Below the pieces are notes generated by a model. It saw only the letters and a list, made by a program, of their open reading frames with translations. It was not told the DNA's origin and searched no databases. From Alkalinema sp. FACHB-956 (GTDB lineage: Bacteria > Cyanobacteriota > Cyanobacteriia > Leptolyngbyales > Leptolyngbyaceae), in assembly GCF_014697025.1 (NCBI RefSeq), contig NZ_JACJRC010000001.1:558001-622000 (forward strand): DNA of 64,000 nt, read 5' to 3'. Positions 16,649 to 25,433 of the stretch are shown in pieces (position 1 is the stretch's first letter; every line of letters begins with the position of its first letter). A program made the position numbers and the translations under genes.

Positions 16649-18430
16649 GTGAAGGCGTTGCAAGCAAATCGCTGGGTCCCTTGGATCTGGATTGGCCTCT
16701 TGGGTGGGTTGGCCTTTGGGTATGGCTTGGGCAGCACGGGCCTACTGGACGAAACCGAACCCCTGTTTGCCGAGGCCGCACGGCAGATGACTGTAACCGG
16801 AGACTGGATCACGCCCTATTTCAACGGCGTAACGCGCTTTGATAAGCCCCCCTTGATTTACTGGCTGATGGCGATCGCCTACCAGACGATCGGGGTCAAC
16901 AGTTGGGCGGCGCGGTTGCCCTCAGCCCTCGCAGCAACGGCATTGGTGGGCTTTATCTTTTACATCGCTCAGCAGTGGGTTAAGCCAGTGCGATCGCCCT
17001 CGGTAGAGTCACCCACACGGCAGGCCGAAACAGCTTCCCCAGGATCCTTGGATCGCCCCTCATCCTCACCGATCGATCTAGCCCTGCCCTACCTCATCAC
17101 CGCCCCCCTCGCCCTGAATCTGCAAATGATTTTCTTTGGGCGCACTGGCTATTCCGACATGCTGCTGAATTTGTGTTTCAGCGGGTCGATTCTGGCCTTT
17201 TGGCGTGGATATGGGCAAGCGGAACCCCGACGCCGGAACCGCTGGTACATCCTGTTGTGGATCCTGATGGCGCTAGGGATATTGACCAAAGGCCCCGTGG
17301 CGATCGTGCTGCCCGGTGGCATTATGGCGTTATTTGTCTTGATCACAGGACAGTGGCGTAAAGTTTGGCAGGAGATGCCATGGAAATGGGGCCTCAGTTT
17401 ACTGGTCGCGATCGCCCTGCCTTGGTACATCCTGGCCTATCTTGCCAACGGTCAATCCTTTATTGATGCGTTTTTCGGCTTCCATAACGTAGCCCGCTTC
17501 ACCCAAGTGGTGAACAAACACAGTGGGCCTTGGTACTACCACTTCTTAATGGTGTTGGGTGGGTTTGCCCCATGGTCCTTGGCCTTACCCGCCGCGATCG
17601 CCCAGGTGATCCAGCAAAAACCTTGGCGATCAGCCGATCGCCAGCAACATCTAGGCTTACTGGCACTGATTTGGTTCAGCAGTGTGTTGGGCTTTTTCAC
17701 GATCGCCCAAACGAAATACATTACCTACAGCTTGCCCTCCATTCCCGCTGCGGCCATTCTGGTCGGACTCTGGTGGAGCCAACAGCGGCAGTCTGCGTCT
17801 GGCAAACCGCAGGAAAAGAATTTGGGGCAAATCATCACCCTTGCGGTCACAGGATTACTGGCGATCGCCCTGGCAGTGGCCGCTTGGCTCTGTCCCAACT
17901 GGTTGCAGGGAGATCCGGCCATGCCCAACCTCGGGAAACAGGTCGCAGCCTTCGGTCTACCCTATTTAGGATCCGCCATTTGGGCCACTGCCGCGATCTC
18001 CATCCTCCTCGCGTTCCTGTTTCAGAAATACCGCAGGCTTTGGACAATCAATTTAGCGGCCATGGCTCTCTTCATCGCCCTATTTGTTTTACCGTTACTG
18101 GGCCTGGTGGATCAGGAGCGCCAACTGCCCCTGCGCCAACTGGCTGTGGAAATTCGCCAAGTTCAAACCTCCGGCGAGCCCTTAATCATGGCGGTCAATT
18201 TCTTTGAGAAACCCAGCCTCGTGTTTTATACCCAACAGCCGATCGTCTTCATCACACGATCGGTCAAACTGCGCCCTGAGCTAGAGCAGTTACGCCAAGC
18301 AGGGACAGTAAAATCAGCGCTGGTGGTGACAACGCCAAAAACTTTGGAAGAAGCCCAAATCTCCACCGATCGCTACCAATCTCTGGCAACAGCAGGGGTT
18401 TATCAGCTGGTACGATTCCCGCTCGACTAG
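16649..18430 (+). CDS. GT39-family membrane glycosyltransferase (ArnT/PMT-like), first copy
   Basis: This 593-residue integral membrane enzyme uses a polyprenyl-phosphate sugar donor. The first loop after TM1 carries the catalytic acidic pair D34-E35 in LLDETEP, then GDWITPYFNG and RFDKPPLIYW, typical of ArnT-like enzymes. About 11-12 membrane segments follow. I chose the GTG at 16649 because AAGGAG lies 7 bases upstream; the open frame back to 16619 starts with TTG and adds no family-like sequence. A Pro/Ser-rich cytosolic insert lies around residues 115-145. The acceptor is unknown. Confidence 0.85.
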   Translation: MKALQANRWVPWIWIGLLGGLAFGYGLGSTGLLDETEPLFAEAARQMTVTGDWITPYFNGVTRFDKPPLIYWLMAIAYQTIGVNSWAARLPSALAATALVGFIFYIAQQWVKPVRSPSVESPTRQAETASPGSLDRPSSSPIDLALPYLITAPLALNLQMIFFGRTGYSDMLLNLCFSGSILAFWRGYGQAEPRRRNRWYILLWILMALGILTKGPVAIVLPGGIMALFVLITGQWRKVWQEMPWKWGLSLLVAIALPWYILAYLANGQSFIDAFFGFHNVARFTQVVNKHSGPWYYHFLMVLGGFAPWSLALPAAIAQVIQQKPWRSADRQQHLGLLALIWFSSVLGFFTIAQTKYITYSLPSIPAAAILVGLWWSQQRQSASGKPQEKNLGQIITLAVTGLLAIALAVAAWLCPNWLQGDPAMPNLGKQVAAFGLPYLGSAIWATAAISILLAFLFQKYRRLWTINLAAMALFIALFVLPLLGLVDQERQLPLRQLAVEIRQVQTSGEPLIMAVNFFEKPSLVFYTQQPIVFITRSVKLRPELEQLRQAGTVKSALVVTTPKTLEEAQISTDRYQSLATAGVYQLVRFPLD

Positions 18431-18507
18431 TCTCCCTTGTACTCGATCGTCTCGATACTCGTCTCGATACAAAGGATTTCGGGCAATCCCCCTCAATCCT
18501 TCAATTC

Positions 18508-18542
18508 GATCCCCCCTAGCCCCCCTAAAACAGAGGGGGGAA
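18508..18542. repeat. C-run/G-run hairpin repeat
   Basis: The pattern GATCCCCCC-TAG-CCCCCCT-loop-AGGGGGG has perfect 7-bp arms (18520-18526 and 18534-18540) and a 7-base loop. It is related to the element at 3232-3264 in its GATCCCCCC edge and C/G runs. It lies between the two GT39 genes and may act as an attenuator, but is probably a dispersed repeat. Confidence 0.7.
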
Positions 18543-18557
18543 TGGAAGTAATAGAAG

Positions 18558-20210
18558 ATGATGCATACCTTTTTGCAAACAACCCAAAAATGGTGGAGTG
18601 TGCCCATCAATCGCCAAGTCACCTGGATTTTGGCTGCTGGATTATTCCTTCGCACCATCTTTGCCTTCTGGCTGCAACCCGGCTTCGACGAAGCCTATTA
18701 CTATCTCTACACCCAATATCCTGACTGGAGCTTTTTTGACCACCCACCCTTAGTCGCCATCACCACAGCGATCGGGTTGTGGTTCAGTGGCGAAACAGTG
18801 TCGCAGTTCACGATCCGCATTGGCAGTTTGCTGCTGTACACCGGGACACTCTACCTGCTCTATCGGGCGGGACGACGGTTGTTTGGCTTTCGGGTCGGGC
18901 TATTGGCCCTGATTTTGGCCTCGATCGTGCCGATTTTCCAAGTCGCCTTTGGCACTATGACGCTGCCGGATGTGCCCTTGATGTTCTTTTGGACAGCCAC
19001 ACTGTGGGGCGCATCGGAGGAGTTTTTTCCGTTAGACGGCCAACGCTACCGCCCGACCTATCGCCTTGCCATTTTGGGCTTACTCGTCGGGCTGGCCTGC
19101 ATTAGCAAGTACCACGGATTTTTGCTGGGGGCTGGCTTAGTGGGCTTTTGCCTTACCAGCCGAGAGCACCGACGGGCCCTCTATTCTCCCTGGGCGTTGG
19201 CGAGTTTTGTGGCCTTTTTTGCGACGCTTTACCCAGTGCTGGTCTGGAATGCCCAGCATGACTGGATTTCTTTTACCTTCCAAGCAGGGCGCAGCGTTCC
19301 GGCCAAGGGTTACAGCTTGGGTAAACTATTTGGGCTGGTCTTGCAGGAAGTGGGTTATCTGTTCCCCACGATCGGGATTCCGCTGTGGTGGGTTAGCCTA
19401 CGGGTCTTGGTGGCGCAGAGCCTTTCTCCCTTTGTCCGCCGGATTCGGGACACCCACCAGGATATTCGCATTAAGCAACGGTTAGTTCTGTGGCTATCGG
19501 CTCCAGTATTCCTGCTGTTTACCCTGATCGGCGGCTATCGATCGGTGCTGCCCACTTGGGCCATGCCGGGATTTTTCATCGCGACGATTCTGCTGGCCCA
19601 GAAAGTGGCTGTCTGGCAAATTCCTTCACCCAAACTCATTCGTCGGTGGTTGCTAGGCTCCGCGATCGCCGTCAACTTGCTACTCCTCCTAGCCCTGTCC
19701 CATGTCGCGGCTGGCACCCTGCAAACACCAAGCAATACCGCCCTCTTCGGGGGCTTTATCCCGGCCCAGGGAGATGCCTCCGTGCAACTGGTGGACATTG
19801 CCCAACTACGCCAAGGTTTTGCCCAGCAGCCCCAACTGATGCAAGCTTTGCAGCGATCGGACTTTGTTTTCAGCAATCGCTTCCATCTCTCCGGCCACAT
19901 TGCCATGGCACTAAAACCTTTGCGATCGCTGCCAGTGACCTGCTTTGACAAACGGGATATGCGGGGGTTTGCCTTTTGGTCCCAGGCAACCGATTGGCTA
20001 GGAAAAACGGGGCTGTACCTGACTTCCAACGAGTACCAATCCCAGGAAGATTCCGCCGCAGAATATATCCCCTATTTCCGTTCGCTGAAAAAAGTGGGCG
20101 AAGTGCCGCTCTACCGAGGCGGTGTGGTGGTCGATCGCTTCCATGTGTTCCTCGCGCAGGAGCAGATCAAACCCTTCCCCCGTCCCCGCGAAGGCAGCAA
20201 AGGCGCATAA
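18558..20210 (+). CDS. GT39-family membrane glycosyltransferase, second copy
   Basis: This 550-residue multi-pass enzyme belongs to the same superfamily as the preceding gene but is only distantly similar. The catalytic acidic residues are D44-E45 (GFDEAYYYL), and the second acidic motif FFDHPPL has D61. Strongly hydrophobic stretches give about 10-12 membrane segments, ending with a soluble periplasmic C-terminal part (about 400-550). It likely transfers a sugar from a lipid carrier to a cell-envelope glycan or protein. It lies 127 bases after the first copy on the same strand, separated by a hairpin repeat. Confidence 0.85.
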   Translation: MMHTFLQTTQKWWSVPINRQVTWILAAGLFLRTIFAFWLQPGFDEAYYYLYTQYPDWSFFDHPPLVAITTAIGLWFSGETVSQFTIRIGSLLLYTGTLYLLYRAGRRLFGFRVGLLALILASIVPIFQVAFGTMTLPDVPLMFFWTATLWGASEEFFPLDGQRYRPTYRLAILGLLVGLACISKYHGFLLGAGLVGFCLTSREHRRALYSPWALASFVAFFATLYPVLVWNAQHDWISFTFQAGRSVPAKGYSLGKLFGLVLQEVGYLFPTIGIPLWWVSLRVLVAQSLSPFVRRIRDTHQDIRIKQRLVLWLSAPVFLLFTLIGGYRSVLPTWAMPGFFIATILLAQKVAVWQIPSPKLIRRWLLGSAIAVNLLLLLALSHVAAGTLQTPSNTALFGGFIPAQGDASVQLVDIAQLRQGFAQQPQLMQALQRSDFVFSNRFHLSGHIAMALKPLRSLPVTCFDKRDMRGFAFWSQATDWLGKTGLYLTSNEYQSQEDSAAEYIPYFRSLKKVGEVPLYRGGVVVDRFHVFLAQEQIKPFPRPREGSKGA

Positions 20211-20235
20211 TTGGATCAGACCGGGAGGTGATTCT

Positions 20236-20811
20236 ATGCCGCTCATCACACCGAAACGATTCACGATCGCTGATTACCATCGCCTACGGGAAGTGGGATT
20301 GCTGCGTGAGGGCGATCGCATCGAACTGATCCGGGGAGAACTGCTGCACATGTCACCTAAAGGCACTGCCCATTCTGTTTGCAATGGTTTGCTCCAGGCT
20401 CAGTTGCTGACGTTACTGGGGAACCAAGGGGCCATCCGGAGCCAGGAACCCATCACACTGCCGCAAACCCAGAGCGAACCTGAGCCAGATCTGATTATTG
20501 CTCGCGGTTCCCTGCGGGATTATCTCGATCATCATCCCTATCCAGCGGATGTCCTGTTGGCGATCGAAGTGGCGGATTCCAGCCTGGACTACGATCGCAC
20601 CGTCAAATTGGAACTCTACGCCGAAGCAGGCATTGCCCACTATTGGATTGCTGATGTGAATAGTCGGCAAATGGAGTGTTACAGCCAGCCCTACCGATCG
20701 GCCCAGGGAACTTTCGCTTATCAAACCCGCCAAATCGTGTTGGTCGAGCAATCCCTGCTTGTACCCGGATTTGCGACGGTCGCATTGGACTTAGCGACCA
20801 TTTTTCCTTAG
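20236..20811 (+). CDS. Uma2 family protein (putative PD-(D/E)XK nuclease), tandem copy A
   Basis: This 191-residue protein has the Uma2/DUF820 fold. The N-terminus is ITPKRFTIADYHRL, with RIELIRGELLHMSP. The core nuclease-like motif EPDLIIARG is followed by ADVLLAIEVADSSL (the D...EVxxxS pattern), and the C-terminal part includes AGIAHYWIADV. The family expands massively in cyanobacteria and its physiological role is unknown. The ATG at 20236 has GGGAGGTG upstream; the frame open further into the GT39 gene is rejected. A sister gene follows 75 bases later. Confidence 0.85.
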   Translation: MPLITPKRFTIADYHRLREVGLLREGDRIELIRGELLHMSPKGTAHSVCNGLLQAQLLTLLGNQGAIRSQEPITLPQTQSEPEPDLIIARGSLRDYLDHHPYPADVLLAIEVADSSLDYDRTVKLELYAEAGIAHYWIADVNSRQMECYSQPYRSAQGTFAYQTRQIVLVEQSLLVPGFATVALDLATIFP

Positions 20812-20886
20812 TTTTTCCTTGGCTAACGGTTCTTGTATGAATTAGCCATCACCAACTTTTTTCTGCCTTTTTTCTGCCCTAGCGTC

Positions 20887-21459
20887 ATGACCCTTATCAC
20901 ACCAAAACGATTCACGATCGCCGATTACCATCGCCTAGGGGAAGTGGGATTGCTGCGTGCGGGCGATCGCATTGAACTGATCCGGGGAGAATTGCTGTCC
21001 ATGTCACCCAAAGGCACTGCCCATAGCTTCTGTACAATGCGCTTGTTTCGGCTGTTGGATCGGTTGCTGGGTGAGGCGGTCACGTTACGTTGCCAGGAAC
21101 CGATCGCCATTCCACCGGACAGTCAGCCGGAGCCAGATATCGTCATTACCCAGGGCAGGGATACGGATTATCTCGATCATCATCCCTATCCAGCGGATGT
21201 CCTGTTGGCGATCGAAGTGGCGGATTCCAGCTTGGACTACGATCGCACCGTCAAATTGGAACTCTACGCCGAAGCAGGCATTGCCCACTATTGGATTGCT
21301 GATGTGAATAGTCGGCAAATGGAGTGTTACAGCCAGCCCTACCGATCGGCCCAAGGCCAGTGCTCCTACCAAACCCGCCACATCGTTCTGGTGGGTCAAC
21401 CCTTGGCCGTACCTGGATTTGCAGCAGCGACCCTAGACTTGGGGCAAATCTTCCCTTAA
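20887..21459 (+). CDS. Uma2 family protein, tandem copy B
   Basis: This 190-residue paralogue of copy A starts at the ATG at 20887 (MTLITPKRF). There is no clear ribosome site, and TTG at 20833 is the only in-frame alternative. Residues 1-45 and about 95-160 are almost identical to copy A, including at DNA level, whereas the middle (about 46-94) is clearly different. This is a mosaic typical of duplication followed by gene conversion. The nuclease-like motif PEPDIVITQG and EVADSSL are intact, so both copies may be active. Confidence 0.84.
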   Translation: MTLITPKRFTIADYHRLGEVGLLRAGDRIELIRGELLSMSPKGTAHSFCTMRLFRLLDRLLGEAVTLRCQEPIAIPPDSQPEPDIVITQGRDTDYLDHHPYPADVLLAIEVADSSLDYDRTVKLELYAEAGIAHYWIADVNSRQMECYSQPYRSAQGQCSYQTRHIVLVGQPLAVPGFAAATLDLGQIFP

Positions 21460-21578
21460 AAACCAAAATCGATCGCCCAAGGACGATCGACTGGAAAAAA
21501 ATTCAATTGACTAGCCTACTGGACAGAGTCCAAAACTTCTTTTCTGACAAGAATATTTCGACTAGAACCTAACGCTCA

Positions 21579-21704
21579 CTAAGCTCTCTTGTTTAAGAAG
21601 TTGTCCAACTGTTGTTGAGCGGCACGGAAAATATTGAAAACGGCCCAACCGAGTGCGAGTCCTACGGGTGCCAGAACCGCCAAAACACGAAAGTCGAAAT
21701 CCAT
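21579..21704 (-). CDS. psbY: Photosystem II protein PsbY
   Basis: This 41-residue single-span membrane protein reads MDFDFRVLAVLAPVGLALGW, then AVFNIFRAAQQQLDNF and a basic end. PsbY sits at the edge of photosystem II near cytochrome b559. The hydrophobic span (about 6-24), the AVFNI motif and the amphipathic C-terminus match the cyanobacterial family. Start and stop are unambiguous (ATG at 21704, TAG at 21579), with AGGGA upstream. It is short and easily missed by automatic calling. It stands alone between the Uma2 pair and the gamma-carbonic-anhydrase-like gene. Confidence 0.9.
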   Translation of the reverse strand: MDFDFRVLAVLAPVGLALGWAVFNIFRAAQQQLDNFLNKRA

Positions 21705-21896
21705 AGTTCCCTGTCTCTCTTAAAAAGCTAGGTAATGTTATTACTAATTTTTACCCGATTACGCGCCCCAGGGGAAGACATTTGGTCGAAGACCTTAAGA
21801 TAGCGTGAAGACATTAGAACCCCGCCTTCCAGGGAATTGACGGTTCGATCGCCCCCTCGGGCTCAACTCGATCGTTGGATCAGCAAAATCCTAGAA

Positions 21897-22430
21897 TCAG
21901 CAAAATCCTAAATCAGCGCCTTTGCCTGCATGGACGAGGGCCAGTTGCTCATAATGCTCTGCGTGGGTCACCAGATCCGCCACTTCCTGATCCGACAGTT
22001 CCCGAATCGGTCTACCAGGAATGCCGACCACCAACGATCGCGGTGGAACATCCTTCGTCACCACTGCCCCTGCCCCTACAATACTGCCTGCACCCACCCG
22101 CACCCCATCCAGCACGATCGCCCCAATGCCAATCAAACAGCCGGATTCGATATGGGCACTGTGGATCACCGCCCGATGGCCAACCGTCACATGGGATTCC
22201 AAAATCGTCTCCTTCCCCGGATCCCCATGGAGGACTACCCCATCCTGCACATTACTATGGGGCCCGATCGTAATTTTTTCCACATCCCCCCGCACGATCG
22301 CGCCGTACCAAATACTAGCGCCCTCGGCGATCGTTACATGGCCAATCACAGTGGCATTATCCGCGACAAACGCGGCTTGGGACGTATCAACGGGAGGCCA
22401 ATAGGAAGGGAACGAAGAAGGTTGCACCAC
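21897..22430 (-). CDS. Gamma-carbonic-anhydrase-like hexapeptide protein
   Basis: This 177-residue protein has left-handed beta-helix hexapeptide repeats running from about 20 to 150: VIGHVTIAEGASIWYGAIVRGD, then VQDGVVLHG and VGHRAVIHSAHIESGCLIG. The histidines in these last motifs match the zinc ligands of gamma-class carbonic anhydrases such as YrdA. Members act as carbonic anhydrases or as structural relatives of unknown activity. It is distinct from the carboxysomal CcmM at the right end of the window, which has extra Rubisco-like domains. A transferase role is less likely because no acyl-CoA motif is seen. Confidence 0.85.
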   Translation of the reverse strand: MVQPSSFPSYWPPVDTSQAAFVADNATVIGHVTIAEGASIWYGAIVRGDVEKITIGPHSNVQDGVVLHGDPGKETILESHVTVGHRAVIHSAHIESGCLIGIGAIVLDGVRVGAGSIVGAGAVVTKDVPPRSLVVGIPGRPIRELSDQEVADLVTHAEHYEQLALVHAGKGADLGFC

Positions 22431-22561
22431 GGGATTGATATCAAGAAACGTTTTGCAATTCCAAAAATTTTCGGTCAGTTCCTGAGAATTTCTATACGAA
22501 GATGGCAGGATGACCTAGAGACAAGGATTTGCCCCTAGTTATAATAAACGTTAGCAACCGC

Positions 22562-23095
22562 ATGCCGTATCAAATCCCCGAATCCATGAATAGCCTAGGC
22601 TCGCAGTATCCGATTTTCGGGCCAGAGATCCAATGTCCCCACTGTCGTCAAACGATTCCTGCGTTGACGCTGACGGATACTTATCTGTGTCCTCGCCACG
22701 GGGCATTTGAGGCGGATCCCAAAACTGGCGAACTGGTTCATCTCCAATCTGGTCGGCACTGGCGGCTGTGGAATGGGGACTGGTACCGCCAGCACACCCA
22801 TCCCGATGGCATTCGGTTTGAGATCCACGAAGCCCTCGATCGCCTGTATACCCAAGGCTACCGAGCCACACGGGTCATCATTGCCAAGCGCTACCAAGAG
22901 CTGATCAGCACCTATCTGGAACGCAGCACCCCTTGGCGTGGCCAAACGGATTCCCAAAAACCCCGACTCTATGGCTTGCCTGTAGAATTTAGTCCGGATC
23001 CGGATGATGAACCCTGCTGGAATGTGATCAACTTTGATTTAGAAAAGGAACCAGGGGCCCCTGTGCGTTATCCCTATTTCCGCTTGTTGGAGTAA
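22562..23095 (+). CDS. Conserved cyanobacterial protein, TIGR02652 type
   Basis: This protein of about 177 residues has an N-terminal zinc-ribbon-like part: CPHCRQTIPALTLTDTYLCP gives C-x2-C and a further Cys, followed by RHGAFEAD. A conserved core HWRLWNGDWYRQHTHPDGIR is followed by helices containing RATRVIIAKRYQEL. This pattern matches the cyanobacteria-only family TIGR02652, of unknown function. The start is uncertain: ATG at 22562 is used, but family members commonly begin near MNS at 22586. It precedes a VOC gene on the same strand. Confidence 0.75.
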   Translation: MPYQIPESMNSLGSQYPIFGPEIQCPHCRQTIPALTLTDTYLCPRHGAFEADPKTGELVHLQSGRHWRLWNGDWYRQHTHPDGIRFEIHEALDRLYTQGYRATRVIIAKRYQELISTYLERSTPWRGQTDSQKPRLYGLPVEFSPDPDDEPCWNVINFDLEKEPGAPVRYPYFRLLE

Positions 23096-23148
23096 TGATT
23101 AACCGGAGTCTTTGAATTCTGGAAAGGTTAGGTAGACCAGACAACGCT

Positions 23149-23577
23149 ATGCTCCACCACGCTTCGATTCGGACGGCAGACATTTTTCGGGCGATCGCGT
23201 TCTATGAGCAGTTGGGCTTTGCGGTGTGCGAACGGTTTACAGCGGGCTACACCCTTGCCTGCTGGATGGAGGGGCTGGGCGGACGCATTGAACTGATGCA
23301 GATTCCCCAGCCCAATCCCGCCGCCGATGCCTTTGGCGATGAGCATTACGTGGGGTACTACCATCTTTCCTTCGAATTGACCGAGTTAACCCCAGATTTA
23401 TCCGGTTGGCTAGCCGAGTTCCAAGCCAAACTCGCAGCGATCGACCAACCTTTGACAATTCTGCTAGCCCCTCAACAGCAGATGATTGGCGATCGCGTCT
23501 ATGAAGTGGCGTTTGTAGCAGATAGTGATGGATTACCCCTAGAGTTCCTGCGGGAAATGGCCCGTATCCCTGGGTAA
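23149..23577 (+). CDS. VOC (glyoxalase/bleomycin resistance fold) protein
   Basis: This 142-residue single-domain protein starts MLHHASIRTADIFRAIAFYEQLGF, the standard opening of VOC domains, with a metal-binding His early (H3/H4). Other likely ligands are in GRIELMQIP and the C-terminal DGLPLEFL. Such proteins bind a divalent metal and act on glyoxal adducts, antibiotics or aromatic substrates. The substrate is unknown. The start at 23149 is the first ATG and gives the full fold. The 3' flank carries short direct repeats. Confidence 0.8.
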   Translation: MLHHASIRTADIFRAIAFYEQLGFAVCERFTAGYTLACWMEGLGGRIELMQIPQPNPAADAFGDEHYVGYYHLSFELTELTPDLSGWLAEFQAKLAAIDQPLTILLAPQQQMIGDRVYEVAFVADSDGLPLEFLREMARIPG

Positions 23578-23700
23578 ACTGGAACTTATAAATTGCTGCA
23601 ACTTATAAATTCACTACTAAATTCATTACTAAATTGACTACTAAATTGACTGCCATCATATCTGGCAATTCATCGCCCATTAATAACCTACTCAGCGATT
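23578..23700. repeat. Short direct repeats after the VOC gene
   Basis: Directly after the stop codon, AACTTATAAATT occurs twice and is followed by units of about 12-13 bases with the core ACTAAATT four times (CACTACTAAATT, CATTACTAAATTG, ACTACTAAATTG). No spacers or coding potential are seen. Confidence 0.65.
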
Positions 23701-23761
23701 AAAATGACAGCTAGACCTGCGGCTCACTGCCCCGCAGCTTACTTACCCGGTGCCCTCTACT

Positions 23762-24823
23762 ATGGATGCCTTTTCAGACAATTGGGCCTATCTCAAAGTT
23801 GAATTGAATTGGTTAGAACGGTTGCTGATGATGGCCGTTGCCAAACAACGCCAAGAAACCAAAGAACTGGACGCGATCGCCAAAACACGAGGTGATCGGG
23901 CCACTAGCCATTGGTGGAAAGGCGTGATCACAGTGGAAAAAGGCGGATATGATTCCCCTCGGCCTGTGGTAGCCCATTCAGCAACTTCAGGCAATTACCA
24001 CGAACAGTTAGAAACGCGCATTCAAGCTTCCGCACAACAGGGAATTTTCCTGGCCCTACCGCAATTGTGCGATCGCCTCGCTTTGTCGCGGTTTGAAAAG
24101 CAAGTGTTGCTGCTGGCCTTAGCGCCAGAAATTCACCATCGCTACAGTGATTTACTGGAATACCTCTGCCAGCAAAATTTACCGACAGTAGATCTGGCAC
24201 TACGGTTGTTGTGTCGGAGTGATCAGGCCTGGCGAGAAGGGCGACTAAAGTTTCTGACTGAACCCTTTCAAGGCTTAATTCAGCTCTTGGAAGACAAGCC
24301 AGGGCCCTTGCTGAAGCGATCGATCAAGCTGTCCGATGATTTGGTAACGTTTTTACTCTCCGATCGGCCAGAGACGGGATGGCTGGACAAGCTGGTGCCA
24401 CCGACATCAGCGATCGAACCCCCGCTACCAGACATCCACCCGGCTCTCCTGCGAGGTATCCAGCAGCCCCTGGTATCGCCCCCATTCCTGGAGTCAATTG
24501 AAACGTTAACCGTCGCGCCGGATCTAGCAGTCGTACCAAAGACAGCCGCAGCACCAGAGACAGCCGCAGCACTGTTAATTCAGCCAACAGTAGAATCATC
24601 GCCGGGAACCCCCGATCGAGAACAGATCTGGCGGCAAGCAGTGCCCAGCGACTTTCCTCGGGTGAGAAATTTATCCTGGAAACGGTTAGCACAGTTAGAC
24701 CTCGCCCCGACGGAAATTCGATCGATCTGTCAACGGGCGATCGAACAGGCCCAAAAAGACGGCAAACCCTTGTCCCTGCGTCACTTTAAGCAAGTCCTAC
24801 AACAGCAAGGAATGGCCATCTAA
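23762..24823 (+). CDS. Protein resembling the N-terminal part of contractile-injection AAA ATPases
   Basis: This 353-residue protein starts MDAFSDNWAYLKVELNWLERLLMMAVAK. This opening, the SHWWKG motif and the helical ALPQLCDRLALSRFEKQVLLLALAPE segment resemble the N-terminal domain of AAA ATPases encoded with contractile injection systems in cyanobacteria. However, no Walker A or B motif is present. Instead the region 240-300 is Pro/Ala-rich low complexity and the end is a small helical domain. No other injection-system gene is in the window. The family link is from memory and moderate; a stand-alone regulator is possible. Confidence 0.5.
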   Translation: MDAFSDNWAYLKVELNWLERLLMMAVAKQRQETKELDAIAKTRGDRATSHWWKGVITVEKGGYDSPRPVVAHSATSGNYHEQLETRIQASAQQGIFLALPQLCDRLALSRFEKQVLLLALAPEIHHRYSDLLEYLCQQNLPTVDLALRLLCRSDQAWREGRLKFLTEPFQGLIQLLEDKPGPLLKRSIKLSDDLVTFLLSDRPETGWLDKLVPPTSAIEPPLPDIHPALLRGIQQPLVSPPFLESIETLTVAPDLAVVPKTAAAPETAAALLIQPTVESSPGTPDREQIWRQAVPSDFPRVRNLSWKRLAQLDLAPTEIRSICQRAIEQAQKDGKPLSLRHFKQVLQQQGMAI

Positions 24824-24879
24824 GGAAGAGCCATCTGACGATCGTGCCGCACCCCACATTCATCAAACCCATGTTTCCC

Positions 24880-25239
24880 CTAGGACATCCGGCTGACCCG
24901 ACCAAAGAACGGCACCTCCACGGGTTTACGTTGCCACAGCCGCAGCATAAGGTACAGATTCAAAACAAAGTAGCCCGAAGTCAGTAAACTACTGGCCAAC
25001 AGCAACGGCACTTTGATCGTGTCGGAATTGTTCACCCCCAGATCCAACATCACCGTCCCCGCAAACCAAGCCATCGCCAACTTGATCGCCAAACGACTGA
25101 GGGCGCGTTCCTGCTTGGAGCGATCGGGCCGACTCAGCGTCCACATCGCAGGGCCAACCCCAAACACAGGCATCAGATAGAGCAGCAGCGTCAGGTTCTT
25201 GAGTTCATCTTTGTCGATGGCATCGATCGTTCGATTCAT
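24880..25239 (-). CDS. Small cyanobacterial membrane protein
   Basis: This 119-residue protein has three likely membrane segments: about 14-34 (LTLLLYLMPVFGVGPAMWTL), 50-66 and 76-99. The N-terminus is charged and the tail basic. I recognise no named family, though its topology recalls DUF4870-like small membrane proteins. It is a single gene on the minus strand between the injection-ATPase-like gene and the divergent transporter at 25434. The first ATG gives a complete topology. Confidence 0.6.
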   Translation of the reverse strand: MNRTIDAIDKDELKNLTLLLYLMPVFGVGPAMWTLSRPDRSKQERALSRLAIKLAMAWFAGTVMLDLGVNNSDTIKVPLLLASSLLTSGYFVLNLYLMLRLWQRKPVEVPFFGRVSRMS

Positions 25240-25433
25240 GGATCCCTCAGTTCAGCAGTGGGTAACGTCAGTGGTCAGCTTTGCTCTATTTTGCCCTCTC
25301 CTTTCCGTCCTGGCGTGCCTTAAACTCAAATTTTCGTGATAATGAAGGCAGGACTTCGTAGCGGCTTGGCTAGAGCTGTGAGAACAGATGCTAGAACAGT
25401 TACGGAGTCATTGGCACGGTTCAACTCGGTGGC

